DNA of 64,000 bases from Nymphalis io. Its lineage: Eukaryota > Arthropoda > Insecta > Lepidoptera > Nymphalidae. Numbering within the stretch: position 1 is the first letter of the stretch; each line of letters starts with the position of its first letter. Position numbers and translations under genes: made by a program. The stretch spans positions 1,364,001 to 1,428,000 of the forward strand of contig NC_065908.1 in NCBI RefSeq assembly GCF_905147045.1, written 5' to 3'. This document shows positions 1-11,879 of this stretch, piece by piece. Below the pieces are notes generated by a model. That model ran no database searches. It was not told the DNA's origin and saw only the letters and a program-made list of their open reading frames with translations.

Positions 1-465
1 TGGTGTGATGCTCGTAATACAACGTCTGCGATTATTCGAAAAAAAAAACATATTTATATAATAAATGACTGGTTTGAAGTTCTCGAAATATCTCATTAGA
101 CTTCCTCCGTTGATTCGAAACTACTAAAGAGATATTTCTTAGCACTTGTATTCATTGTTCCGTCAATTATACCGGCAATTTATTAAGATAAGGAAAATGA
201 GTAGCTGTGTAATAAAAGATGCAAAAAAGTCGCGATTGTCTCAAGAAACAGTACATAGTGAATTTCATAAATATCAAATATTAACGAATCATTACCAATA
301 AGTTTCCAATGATTGACTAACTCATAACAAACCACGGGTGCAGATGTGAAGGATAAAATTATCAATTAAATATAAATTAGGTTTAAAAGAGAGAGAGCGA
401 GATAACAAATTAATAATAAAATTAAAAACAAAAACATATATAATTTAGGATTTATTATAAGAAAA
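1..465. other. AT-rich noncoding left edge
   Basis: No exon or recognisable repeat seen; probably intron of the copy 1 TMEM53-like gene. Confidence 0.4.
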
Positions 466-673
466 GCCGAGATGGCCCAGTGGTAAGAACGCGTGAATCT
501 TAACCGATGATCGTAGGATCAAAAACGGGCAAGCACCACTGAATTTTCATGTTTTAAATTAAGCAATTTGTATTTATAATTCATCTCGTGCTTGACGGTG
601 AAGTCAAACTTCTCACCACTTAAAAAAGGAGAGGAGAACTTAGCCCAGCAGTGGGACATTCACAGGCTGTTAC
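466..673 (+). mobile_element. tRNA-type SINE, family A (Metulj-like), with target-site duplication
   Basis: Starts with the tRNA-like head (GCCGAGATGGCCCAGTGGT, box A region) and ends with the family's GGCTGTTACT tail; an internal part is missing. It is flanked by a perfect 14 bp duplication TTATTATAAGAAAA (452-465 and 674-687), so it is a fairly recent insertion. Confidence 0.85.
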
Positions 674-1027
674 TTATTATAAGAAAATATTGTATACTCG
701 TTAAATAGGTAATCAAATTATAAATACCGAATTAAATTATATAATGACATTATTACATTATACCTATAAAGTCCATTCCGTGCTAATGCCGACTACAACA
801 CTCAAGCAGAGTAACTAGATTTATAAAATGTCGGTGTGAAATGAGTCGGTCGCGCGGTTTCCGCGAAAAGCATGTTCGACTCCAAACATCACGCGACACT
901 AGCGCCATCATGACGCGAGAAGTCTGTTTCCGCTTACGTTTGAAAACATTTATAATTCGAACACATTGAAAAATTAAACTGAATAATTGTTTTTTTTTTT
1001 TCATAATTTATTTAATGTAAATTACAG

Positions 1028-4000
1028 ATACCAGCCAGTGATAGACCGCATTGCGGCTCAAGTGTGGGACTCGGCTGCTGACATCACGGAGATAACAATC
1101 GGTGTGCCGGCCGCGGTCTTCCCTAAGAACAAGATCATGCGAAAAACACTTAAGGCGTATATGGAGTGAGTAGTTTTAATATTAAGGGTTTTTTTTATAG
1201 AATAGGAAGGCGGACGAGCATATGGGCCACCCGATGGTAAGTGGTCACCAACGCCCATAGACCTTGGCATTGTAAGAAATGTTAACCATCGCTTACATGA
1301 CCGATGCGCCACCAACCTTGGGAACTAAGATGTTATGTCCCTTATTCCTGTAATTGCACTGGTTCACTCACCCTTCAAACCGGAACACAACAATACCAAG
1401 TACTGCTGTTTTACGGTAGAATGTCTGTTGAGTGGGTGGTACCTACCCAGACGAGCTTGCACAAAGCTCTACCACCAGTAACGTTGCCAGGATGACTTAA
1501 ATATCACGACGAACAGTATTTGAGGCTCAGGGACTAAACTACGAAACGATCATCATCATAAAACGTGCGGCAAAAGCAACAATTGCTTGATAGCGTATCC
1601 CAAGAACTTCTATATTGTACATTTCCTTATATATCCGATATCATTTTAATCCAATCATCAGATATTCTACCGCCAAACAGCAATACTTAGTATTGTTGTG
1701 TTCCGGTTTGAAGGGTGAGTGAGCCAGTGTAACACACAAGGTACATAAATCTCAGTTTCCAAGGTCAGTGACACATCGCCAATGTCTATGGCCGGTTTCG
1801 ACCACTTACCATTTGGTGGTCCATATGTTAACAAACCTATTTTATAAGTAATGTAAGTCGAGATGACCTAGCGGTTAGAACGCGTGATTCTTAACCGATG
1901 ATCGTGGGTTCAAAACCACTGAATTTTCATGTGCTTGATTTGTGTTTATAATTCATCTCGTGCTTGACGGTGAAGGAAAACATCGTGAGGAAACCTGCAT
2001 GTGTCTGATTTCATTGAAATTAAACTACATGTGTATTCTACCAATCGTATTAAAGCAGCGTGGTGGAATAAGCTCCAAACCTTCTCTTCAAAACGGGATA
2101 GGAGGCCTTAGCCCAGCAGTGGGATATTAACAGGCTGATACTGTTACAGTACTGTATTTTATAAAAAAAAAAGACGATAATAGTGTTTGCTGTCATAGTC
2201 TATGATAACATTAAATAAAAACGAATATTTTCATAGTGTTCGTCTTGCGGTATATTTGTATTTGAGTAATAAATAATGGCGCAACAACCCAGACGGCGAA
2301 AGATATGGGACCGTTTAATGATAAGATGATAAATATTTGACCCAAACGGATATAGAACACGCTATCCCTGATGCGTGAAGCGTGTCGTATCACGTGGCAC
2401 ACATCACGGTATGATGTAATTATATTTAGAAAGTTAATTAATATAAATCTCCATTCGATATTGATCTTCAATGATAAAAAATCATCGATTAACGCATAAA
2501 TATTCTGAAATGAATATTGTGTGTTTGTTGTAACGTGGTTGCAAGACATAACCGACATGCCCCAACTTCTAAACTCAAAGAAGTTTTACAGTTATATATA
2601 GCGCTCCTAAGCCTGATGGCTCATTGGTTATCATACCTAAATCTTAACAGAATATTTCCGATTGTGTCGGATTGCCATCCCATCGGATTATGAGAGTTAG
2701 GGAATAGAGAATGCACCTGTGTTTGCGCACATACTTGTGCACTATAATATCTCCTGCGTAGTTGGTTAATCTCTCTTGAGATTGCCCGCCGTGGCCGAAA
2801 TCGGTCTGGAGGACATTATTATTATATTCAGATACTGGGAACTCAATTGCCAGAAAACAGCGTGATAATTGATGGTTATAAAAATCAATCAAGGTTTGAC
2901 TAATGACATAAACCCTATTTAATGCGATAAATTCGTTCGACATTGTTACTCAAGTTTCTTAAAAAGGTTTGTCAGCAGAAGTCTAGACAAATGTTCAATA
3001 TGACCAGCGATCGGTTGACCAGTGTATGTATGTATTTTTATAAATCCATAGATTGGATCAAACACAATTTAAGGGCAGCCATCCGGGGCTACAGCCTCGG
3101 GGCCCCATAATAACTTATTGCAGCATACAAGGATTATACTTGTATGTTTCTATATATTCATTATAATACTGCATTAAATGTATATGATCCTCGATATTGG
3201 GATATTTTTTGTTTTAGAAATTTCTATTATTGAAATAACTGAATCAAAAAAAATGTTCAATTTATTTGGAAAATAGTTAGGGGCCTTTTTTTTTTTTTAT
3301 ATCGCCGGGAGGGCAAATGACTCTACTCCACCTGATGGTAAGTGGTAGTAGAGTCCAAACGCGACGACGGCCAGTACAGACGGGAAAAACGTTCTGCACT
3401 AGCCGCCTTCGCCTTGCCGGCCCGCAAGATGCCTCTTCACGCCTCGTTTGAAGGAACCCGGGTTGTAAGAGGAGGGGAATACGTGAGCTGGTAAGGAATT
3501 CCATTTTTTGGAAGTGCGACAAAGAAAGGAGTTGCCAAATTTCTTTGTTCGCGATGGAATTGATGTCACAGTTAGGCGGTGACATCGAGAACCAGCCCGC
3601 GTGGACTTAAGAAGGAAGGGGGAAGCAGGAATTAGAGAGAATAATTCCTCAGAGCACTCGCCGTGATACAGTCGATAGAAAGCGCTCAGTGCTGCTATCT
3701 CACGACGCAATTGTAAAGGTTCAAGGGTGTTTGTGACCTTTACGTCGCCAATAATGCGTACGGCACGTCGCTGCAACCGGTCCAAGGCCTCAAGTAGGTA
3801 CTTAGCGGAGCCATCCCAAAGGTGCGAGCAATATTCCACGCAAGACCGTACCTGTGTTTTGTACAGCAGGCACAGTTGTTGTGGCGTGAAAAAGCGCCGC
3901 ACCTTGTTCAGAACTCCGAGTTTCCGTGAAGCTGTTTTTATAACAGCCTCGATGTAATCCCTTGGACTAAGGTCGCAGCGAACGTCAATCCCCAGCATGG

Positions 4001-7000
4001 CGATTTTGCTTTGCATCACCAGCGGAGTACCACAGAGGGAGGGAAGAGGGGAAAATGTTGACTTTTTCGCCGTGAGAGCGCATACCTGTGTTTTCTTGGC
4101 ATTAAACTCAACAAGATTATCAGAGCCCCATTTGGCGATGAGATCTAACGTCCTATCGAGTTCAATGACAAGATTCTCCCGCCTCTCCTCAGTTTCCGCC
4201 CGCCCAGCCACTGCGCGTCCGTGGTATCCACCATGCACTGTACTATCATCTGCATAGCAATGTATGTTCCCAAGGGAGAGCATATCATTGATATGCAAAA
4301 GAAAGAGTGTGGGAGATAGCACAGATCCCTGGGGGACCCCAGCATTCACTACATAGAATTGTGAAGCGCAACCATCTACTAAAACACGAAGGCTACGCTT
4401 GTGTAGGAAGCTGGCAATCCAGGTGCATAGCTGAGCAGGCAGACCATATGCCGGTAGCTTGGAGAGAAGACTTCTGTGCCAGACCCTGTCGAAAGCCTTG
4501 GAGATATCGAGGCTGACAGCCAACGATTCTCCATGCTTGTCGATAGCTTCACCCCAGAGGTGTGTTACGTACGCTAGAAGATCACCTGTGGACCGTTTTG
4601 GTCGAAAACCGTACTGACGAAATTTTACGTACATACGCTCTCTAGTGCCGTCATGCTCGTCTGCATGTGCGATGCATTTACTATGTACTGGTATGATAAT
4701 AGTTGCTATGTATTGCTATTAAATAAGATAAATAAATTATTTTAACGAAATAATTCTTTTATATAAAATAATACTTAATTAAATTCATTTACTCTGCTGC
4801 ATACAAATGTGAAACGCGCATTACATATGTACATATATGTAACTGCAGTAACGAAAACCTTCACTCCTTTGTTGCCCAAGGGCCTCCATCTCCGGATTCA
4901 ATTCGTTATATTGCTTTATCGATGTTAAACATCTATTGGCGCGCCTTGCGAGCATGACGCTCTCTAGTGCCGTCATGCTCGTCTGCATGTGCGATGCATT
5001 TACTATGTACTGGTATGATAATAGTTGCTATGTATTGCTATTAAATAAGATAAATAAATTATTTTAACGAAATAATTCTTTTATATAAAATAATACTTAA
5101 TTAAATTCATTTACTCTGCTGCATACAAATGTGAAACGCGCATTACATATGTACATATATGTAACTGCAGTAACGAAAACCTTGTAAATATTAAATGCAT
5201 TAAATGTAAACACGAAATATTTACACGCTTAAGTACAATCCAATATTTGTGTTCAATACATACTAGCTAATCGTCCAAGCTTCGCACGGGTGTAATTAAA
5301 ATGAATATAAAACCTTTATATAGTAATACATATAACTCTTGGCGACGCACGCCAGTAAAGTCGCCATATTTGATTTTTCCCGATATTTTGAATAATCATT
5401 AGTATATTTCAGCCGGTTCACACAAAATCATAATGAATATCATACAATAAAAATTTCGTCATAATTAACTTCGTGGTGAAAAGCGTATGAGAATCCGGTC
5501 TTCAGTTTTTGAGATTATCGCGTCCAGACAGACATACGCGGCGGCGACTTTTATAATATGTAGTGACATAGCTGTTGTAATAAATAGCTGTTTATCTGAT
5601 AAGAAGTTGTGTGTGACCGTGACATTAATTTCCATATTAAAAAAATAACAAAACGATCGTAAAAATAATTCAACTTATTCGTCAAATTATGTTTTTTAAT
5701 CTTAATGGTTAGAACGCGTGAATCTTAACCGATGATCGTGGCTTCCAACCCGGGCAATCACCACTGAATTTTCATGAGCTTGATTTATGTTTATAATTCA
5801 TCTCGTGCTTGACGGTGAAGGAAAACATCGTGAGAAAACCTGCATGTGTCTGATTTCATTGTAATTCTGCCACATGTGTATTCCACCAACCCGCATTGGA
5901 GCAGCGTGGAATAAGCTCCAAACCTTCTCCTCAAAAGGGATAGGAGGCCTTTGCCCAGCAGTAGGACATTAACAGGCTGTTACTGTATTGTACTGTATCT
6001 CAAACACGATTTATTTAAGCACATACACATTTTAATTATATTAGTTGTAAAGTTATGAAGTTATATAGTCTTCTATCGGATACATTTCGGAGAATGTACT
6101 CAGGAATTACACGAACTGATTCCTCCAGTCTCTTTTTACTATCGAACAGCCAGGCAAACACGACCAAAGCGCCATAGGTGCACAGTGGAAATTCCCCGCT
6201 TACGTACGATGCGCTTTGAGTCTACATATATCATTCGCACTGCGAAACTTGTGGAATGCTTTGCCAGAATCCGTATTTCCTGATAGGTACAATGTTGGTG
6301 TCTTCAAATCCAGAGTAGACAGGTTTCTTATAGGCAAGCGTGCTACATCCTAGACCGTGTCGATGCTTAACATTAGGCAAGTCAACGGTCAAACGCTGGC
6401 CTATTAATTGTAAAAAAAAGCTATATATTATATTATTTCAATATTAAAATAAAAATCTCAAACGATATATGTACCCACACACACATGGGTACAAAGGTAA
6501 TTTGTAATATATGTGTGTATTATCTTCGAGGTTTCTGATTATTAAAATAAAGCGGCCACGATTATGTCGATGTCAACATGACTCATTTTAATAATGGTGG
6601 CCATAGGTCATGGTCATAGGAGAAGAATAACCAACTGCACAGGACATGCTATAATGTCTTCCAGACGGATTTCGGCCACGGCGGCCAATCTCAAGAGAGA
6701 TTAGCCAGCTGCGCAGGACATATTATAGTGCACAAGTGTGTGCGCAAACACAGGTGCACTATCTATTCCCAAACTCTCATAATCCGATGGGACGGCAATC
6801 CTACACAACCGGAAAGAGTTAATGCGCAGGACCAACGGCTTTACGTGCTTTCCGAGGCACGGAAGTGTACACACTTCCAACTTCCAGACTGTGGCCTGCT
6901 ACTGAGATTTTTCTGACAGAAAAACCCAATAACTTTTTATTGGCCCGACCTGGGAATTGAACCCAGGACCTCCGGGTCTGCGGCCTTACATCAAGCCACT

Positions 7001-10000
7001 AGACCAACGAGACAGTCGAGGACATGCTATAGTATACAAGTGTGTCTCTATTCCTATACTTTCATAATACTATACGGTCGGCCAATTTCTACTCAACCCG
7101 AAAAGTTTAGACGCGAAACGAGAAACGTGAAAATAACTGCCATGTACTGCTACTAAGAATTTCTCGTCAGAAAAACCTATTAACTTTTTATTGAGCCTGG
7201 CCTGATTTTAAACTCGGAACGTATGGATCTCTTGTCTTATAAGTTAGCTTTCGGTTGTTTTATTAGTTTTTTAAATATATTTATGCCATTCTAAGACAAA
7301 CTAAATTTTAATTTTTTTAAAGAATTTGACAAATGGCTGAATGTGATTAACGTTTCACTCAAAAATGTACTTTGGCCTTATCATCAGTTCGCAGAACTAA
7401 ATTTTATGTAAGATTTTAGCTTTAAACAACGATTAATATTGCAAAGTTTTGAATATAATATAATACCGATTTTGAGAGGGGAGGCGCTGCTGTGCCCGTA
7501 TACACTTCAGCTCTGTAGTATTTTTCTATTAAAAAATATATAAAGTGATCATTTACTTAATATAAGTGTTAAAACCAGTGCAATAACGTTCAACAACAGC
7601 GAATATTATATGTTTCCATGATACAACGAACATCAAGTGTATAAAATAGACATAATACCGGTATACAAAGTATTAAAACAACTACTGTAATTATTATACT
7701 CGTGCAAATAAGATTAAAGTGAGCATCAAACTGTCGATATCCCTGAAGACCAAACAGTGTATTATTAGTGTAAAACGGATAGCAATTAGTAAAAAGTGAA
7801 TAAACAAATTATTATAACCTACAAATAAAACTGCGAATCACAACACAAATTTACAGTGATGTCATCTAGTGGCAGGTAATCGAACTAATTGTGCAATTAG
7901 CTGCGAACGCATTATCACAACAGCGCCAAGAAACATCTTTAAATTACGTAGATTGTGGTACAACCATTCAACGCTAGAGGACACCACAAATACCAAAACA
8001 TGGAAAATGTTATGAAAATTCTGAGAGAGCGTATTAAAAATAAAATGAAAATCTCCATTGAGCAATCCGAAATAGAATTTGTGAGAAGGCTTGGCAAAAA
8101 AGAGAACAAAACAAGACCTTTATTAGTATCACTTACAACACTAGGACGAAAAATTGAAAGAGAAATAAAAGAAGAGAAATTTTACATCTTCTTAATTTTA
8201 CATCTCCCAATACGGCTTGTCACCGCGGGGGATAATGACTACAACCCTCCACACACAACATACATAACCTGGAATAAATTCTGGAGCAATAAAGAAACCC
8301 TTAAATCAGAATTACCTTTAAAACTTAAGATGAATGATAATGATGAGATGAAAAATAATGGACTCATGCTTACTACCTTGTCTCACATATGGCTGCCAGA
8401 CATGGATTTACAATAACTACACCAAAAACAAAATACAAGTGTGCCAGAGAGCGATGAAAAGGAGTCTTCGGAAAAGAAATACAGAAATAAGGAAAACAAC
8501 AAAAATCATAGACGCCTTAGAATATTCTCAAAAACAAAAATGGAATTGGGCGGGTCATATTGGACGCATGGACAAGGAAAAATGGACACCAAGTGTAACT
8601 AACTACCTGGCAAAGACCAACAAATAAAAGATTAAGAGGTAGACCAAAGGAAAAATGGATTGATGAAATAAAAAGAAAAGCTGGTGAAGACTGGATCACC
8701 AAAGCAAAAGACAGACAGATGTGGAGCAAAATGGAGGAGGCCTTAACCCGTAGGGGTCCATAATGATTTATGATTTATAAAAATGAATTTTGATTCTTTT
8801 TAATTTATTTATCATTTCAAATTTATATACATTGAAATTATGTATTACGATTCGAATTTAAATTTAATGATTATGAATAGTAATATTTTATTTTTTAATG
8901 CACGCACATATTATATAATAATTAATCATATGATATACTTGTTTAATATATTATTCATTATGGAAATAAAGAGGTTATAATAATAATAATAATACCGATT
9001 AGTAATCGATCGCGCAACTTTCGACAATGCACCAAACTCATGCATGCATAACTTGAGCCGCATTACTTATTATGCAATATATAATAAACAAATAATACAA
9101 AAATGTCATTATCAGTACTTAAGTCAAATCGTGGGATCAATTAATAATAAAAATGTCGTATGATCGATATTATTTTATATTACAGGTGTTATAATTGTTA
9201 TCTAAACATATTTTTTATGTATCAGTAAACTTAATGATTATATCTACAAGTGTAAATAGTAATGATGCTCTAGAAATTTTATATAATAAAACCAGGTAAG
9301 TGGCCACCACTGCCCATAGACTATTTAAACGAAGCCCAAGAGTTCCGTAACAGCCTGTAAATGTCCCACTGCTGGGCTAAGGCCTCCTTTCACTTTTTGA
9401 GAAGGAGGCTTAGAACTTATTTCACCACGCTATTCCAATGTGGATTTGTGGAATACGCATGAATTTCAGTGAAATTAGACAAGCACGAGATGAATTAAAA
9501 TTAGAAATTAAGCACATAAAAATTCAGTGGTGCCTGCCCGGGTTTAAACCCACGATCATCGGCTAAGATTCATTCGTAATTACCACTGAGCCTTTTCGGC
9601 TCCCAAGAGGTCCATCTACAAGTTATTAACTAATTTGTATCGGCATTTAACATTTCTTAAAAATGTATTTGTAAAAACATGTTATTCACTGTTTCGTCGT
9701 AAGTTTACAAACGTTTTTCTCTGTCAACTGTGCTGTCCTACTAAAGTGCGTGCAATTTAATGCATGGGACCGAAGTAAACTTACCTTTATTTCCTAAGAA
9801 ATATCCCACTCAAACGCTATTTATAGTAAGTAGGCCTGTAAATGTCCCACTGCTGGGCTAAGAGCTCCTCTCCTCGTGAAGAAAAGTTAAAGGCCATACG
9901 CGCTAAAAAAAGTTTTATTTAAAAGTAAAAAGTAGGTTTTTATTTAAAATGGATATATCCGTTTACGATGACTAATTTCGTCCACTAGATACCACATGAA

Positions 10001-10916
10001 GACGTTCCACGACGCCGCCACCGTGCACTACATCCGCTCCTCGCAACTGTTCCACACCAACATGTGCCGCGCTCCCGCGCTGTTCCTGCTGTCGGCCAGC
10101 GACCCCGTCGGCGCCGAGCGCAGCAACCGCAGCGTGTACGACAGCTGGTGCAAGATGGGCATCAAGGTACGACGGCGAACTAACAGCTCACTATCAATAA
10201 CACTCATTACATTTTTTAGATGGTAGGGCTTTGTGCAAGCCTGTCTGGGTAGGTGGCCCCTCATCAGATATTCTACCGCTAAACATAAATACTTAGTATT
10301 GTTCCGGTTTGAAGGATGATTGAGCTAGTGTAATTATAGGTACAAGAGACATGACATCTTCTTTAATTAATACTTCTTACATAGTTTATGTCTATGGGCG
10401 GTGGTGACCACTTAACATAAGGGGGCCGTTATAACATAGAAAAAAATATATATTCCATAGCAATAATAATCTCTAGCTCGAAGATCACTACGGTTAACGA
10501 TCTGCCTATGAGATAATATAGTTCAGGCGTTGTATGTCCGAACACAAGTCTCGTCTTCTGATGGAACGACGATACGAAAGATCCAGAGATAGATCAGGCG
10601 CAGTACACGCTTACGTGCTTGCCGAGGCACGGGAGTGAATCTCTGACAACTTTCTAACTTACTAACGAGCTATAATTAAGAATTACTCGATAGAAAAATA
10701 TTTCTATAATATTCTAAATTTTTTTATTGGTTAAATATAAAATAATAGTGTTTTACCGACCCTCAGTGCACGTGGCAGTGCTGGGACCGCTCCCCGCACG
10801 TGCAGCACTTCACCAAGCACCGCGACGAGTACGTGTCGCTGCTGCGCGCGCACCTCCGAGAACACGTCGCGCCGCAACACGCGCACGCGCAGCTGTCGCG
10901 CGCGCACGCACACTGA
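1028..10916 (+). CDS. TMEM53: TMEM53-like (DUF829) gene, copy 1, last three coding exons
   Basis: Exons 1028-1165, 9989-10166 and 10767-10916 (stop TGA) have AG/GT borders and matching phases (2, then 0). They line up exon for exon with the last three exons of the second copy at 18232-22819; the middle exon is 178 nt in both. Shared motifs include QVWDSAADIT, CRAPALFLLS, the SDPVG turn (likely catalytic Asp) and SPHVQHF (likely His). TMEM53/DUF829 proteins have an alpha/beta-hydrolase fold and in vertebrates sit in the nuclear envelope; their reaction is not settled. The start codon and nucleophile exon must lie left of the window. The last two exons are very rich in G/C at third positions, and the C-terminus carries an Ala/His-rich tail absent from copy 2. 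Candidate poly(A) signals are at 11174 and 11221. The first intron here (8.8 kb) is filled with repeats; the same intron in copy 2 is 0.8 kb. Confidence 0.85.
1187..1490 (-). mobile_element. SINE family C, near full length
   Basis: About 300 bp repeat seen many times here; the sense strand runs from GGTGGTAGAGCTTTGTGCAA to GGAATAGAAT-type text plus an A-tail. This copy is on the minus strand, so poly-T leads on the plus strand. It lies just downstream of the copy 1 exon. Confidence 0.8.
1656..1830 (+). mobile_element. SINE family C, partial
   Basis: Plus-strand copy recognisable by TCAGATATTCTACCGCCAAA and GGTTTGAAGGGTGAGTGAGC; both ends are degraded. Confidence 0.7.
1856..2148 (+). mobile_element. 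SINE family A (Metulj-like)
   Basis: tRNA-like head with GGTTAGAACGCGTG, body with TTCATCTCGTGCTTGACGG and the GCCCAGCAGTGGGA tail. It lacks part of the box B region. Confidence 0.8.
2149..2645. other. Noncoding intron stretch
   Basis: No convincing exon or repeat seen. A short minus-strand frame (2211-2558) has no recognisable motif. Confidence 0.35.
2646..2828 (+). mobile_element. SINE family B, 3' part
   Basis: Matches the 3' half of the complete copy at 19499-19823 (CCCATCGGATTATGAGAGTT through GAAATCGGTCTGGAGGAC). Confidence 0.75.
2829..3284. other. Noncoding intron stretch
   Basis: Nothing recognisable apart from AT-rich sequence and a small GC-rich patch at 3075-3105. Confidence 0.35.
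3285..4634 (-). mobile_element. 5'-truncated non-LTR retrotransposon (CR1/jockey group), RT frame open
   Basis: An uninterrupted 411-residue frame (4634-3399) encodes reverse transcriptase from motif 2 onward: YGFRPKRSTGDLL, motif A VSLDISKAFDRVWH, motif B NAGVPQGSVLSPTLF, motif C CYADDSTVH, and the C-terminal block LDRLQRRAVRIIG. The upstream endonuclease is missing. A 3' untranslated part and an A-rich tail end near 3285. The open frame suggests a young insertion. Fragments of the same family occur at 11419, 25074 and 50790. Confidence 0.9.
4635..5183. repeat. Direct repeat of 227 bp (period 322 bp)
   Basis: Bases 4635-4861 are repeated at 4957-5183 and read as identical, with a 95 bp spacer. 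This is either 1.7 copies of a 322 bp tandem unit or a miniature element with terminal repeats. The truncated retrotransposon joins exactly at its left boundary. A 10 bp hairpin (GAGCATGACG / CGTCATGCTC) marks the second copy's left end. Confidence 0.85.
5275..5570 (+). repeat. Dispersed repeat of the TTCGCACGGG type
   Basis: Contains CAAGCTTCGCACGGGTG and the partial text of a repeat found across Lepidoptera; related pieces lie at 15885-15990, 16290-16700 and 57060-57235. Class not determined. Confidence 0.45.
5702..5985 (+). mobile_element. SINE family A (Metulj-like), head slightly truncated
   Basis: Begins within box A (GGTTAGAACGCGTGAATC) and continues through the whole family body to GGCTGTTACTG. 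Confidence 0.8.
6050..6420 (+). mobile_element. LINE 3' fragment, decayed
   Basis: One frame reads LWNALPESVFPDRYNVGVFK then SRVDRFLIGKRATS and stop, the typical C-terminal end of a jockey/CR1-like reverse transcriptase protein. Stops and frame breaks interrupt the upstream part. Confidence 0.6.
6587..7250 (-). mobile_element. Old SINE family B copy, split by a younger one
   Basis: Segments 6587-6653 and 7032-7250 form one diverged family B copy. A younger copy of the same family interrupts it at 6654-7018. Confidence 0.65.
6654..7018 (-). mobile_element. SINE family B, full length, nested
   Basis: Near-complete minus-strand copy whose tRNA-like head (ACTGTCTCGTTGGTCTAGTG) is at the right. 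It is flanked by the 13 bp duplication AGGACATGCTATA (6641-6653 and 7019-7031), which is itself sequence of the older host SINE. Confidence 0.85.
7461..9000 (+). mobile_element. Full-length, internally deleted non-LTR retrotransposon with target-site duplication
   Basis: About 1.5 kb between copies of AATACCGATT (7462-7471 and 8991-9000). The 5' part codes for an ORF1-like protein (7955 on: RRLGKKENKTRPLLVSLTTL). It then jumps to the C-terminal end of a reverse transcriptase protein (WNKFWSNKETLKSELPLK, LPCLTYGCQTW, KWNWAGHIGRM, RGRPKEKWIDEIKRKAGEDW) ending at 8762, with frame breaks near 8340 and 8620. The 3' end is a short TAA-repeat tail. The endonuclease and RT core are absent, so it must have been mobilised in trans. 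Confidence 0.8.
9001..9347. other. Noncoding intron stretch
   Basis: AT-rich; only a 40 bp scrap of SINE family C near 9288-9325. Confidence 0.4.
9348..9606 (-). mobile_element. SINE family A (Metulj-like)
   Basis: Reverse-strand copy from the tail (ACAGCCTGTAAATGTCCCAC) to the head near 9605; moderately diverged. Confidence 0.8.
9832..9870 (-). mobile_element. SINE family A, 3' scrap
   Basis: Only the tail (GCCTGTAAATGTCCCACTGC) is present. Confidence 0.6.
10219..10425 (+). mobile_element. SINE family C, diverged
   Basis: Reads GGTAGGGCTTTGTGCAAGCC to GGTGGTGACCACTTA, with internal decay; lies in the last intron of TMEM53-like copy 1. Confidence 0.7.
10540..10715 (-). mobile_element. SINE family B, decayed
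   Basis: Recognisable by the GCTTACGTGCTTGCCGAGGC block near 10609; otherwise heavily diverged. Confidence 0.5.
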
Positions 10917-11418
10917 CGGCGGCCGCTCGACTCACATCGGTGGCCATTATTCGTAATTTCATTAGTTATTACTGAGAGAGAGTAAAAGAATAAGCAAAAT
11001 GTTTGTTCTGCACCATTTCCCATGTGTTATTTTGTCGTTTCATATTAGGTTATTCCCGAAATGTTAAACTATAACTATGTATAAGAAAAAAAATACAAAT
11101 TAAAACGCTGTATAAAGCGTTTATCCTTATATTATTAGTAAATCTTACATTTATATTTCTGATTTTATTTTTAAATAAAAATTTCAAGATTTGTATGAAG
11201 GCCTAAACCTAAATTTATAAAATAAATCTTTAAAAGGACAGTAATGTGCAATATATTCTCAATTAGAATTACGTCACAAAAATGAAACAGCTATGACATA
11301 CATAATATATATGTATATAATTAATAAAAAACGGATATACATACTTTCTTTGAAGCTTAAATCGATAAAAAGTTTTTATATTTAACATTAGTTTGTGTAT
11401 TTATTACTTTTTCTTTCG

Positions 11419-11668
11419 TTCAACTCCTTTCTTTGTCGCACTACCAAAAAATGGAATTCCTTACCAGCTCACGTGTTCCCCTCCTCTTACAACCCGGGTT
11501 CCTTCAAACGAGGCGTGAAGAGGCATCTTGCGGGCCGGCAAGGCGGGGACGGCTAGTACAGAACATTCTTCCCGACTGTACTGGCCGTCGTCGCGTTTGG
11601 ACTCTACTACCACTTACCATCAGGTGGAGTAGAGTCATTTGCCATCCCGGACATATATAAAAAAAAAA
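11419..11668 (+). mobile_element. LINE 3' end, same family as 3285-4634
   Basis: Matches the last coding part and 3' untranslated part of the minus-strand element (KMEFLTSSRVPLLLQPG in another frame) and ends in an A-run at 11660-11668. Confidence 0.8.
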
Positions 11669-11799
11669 CTTTTTGAATTGTGTAAAATGTTTGCCTATTA
11701 CCATAAATAACAAAAAAAGTTCACTTTTACGTAATAGAAGAATTCATTGTTCTCAAAAATATATGTTATGACGATATACGCATATTTTGTTTACAGTAT

Positions 11800-11878
11800 C
11801 AGCCTGTGAATGTCCCACTGCTGGGCTAAGGCCTCCTCTCCCTTTTTGAGAAGGTTTGGAGCTTATTCCACCACGCTG
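11800..11878 (-). mobile_element. SINE family A, 3' fragment
   Basis: Tail and adjacent body (GTGAATGTCCCACTGCTGGG to TATTCCACCACGCTGAT). Confidence 0.7.
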
Positions 11879-11879
11879 A

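Noticed and set aside
783..1004. Minus-strand frame of 73 codons as an exon
   Set aside because: Overlaps the intron and polypyrimidine tract before a solid plus-strand exon; no motif.
4635..5183. LTR retrotransposon in miniature
   Set aside because: The repeats lack TG...CA ends, and no primer-binding site or flanking duplication is visible; kept only as a direct repeat.
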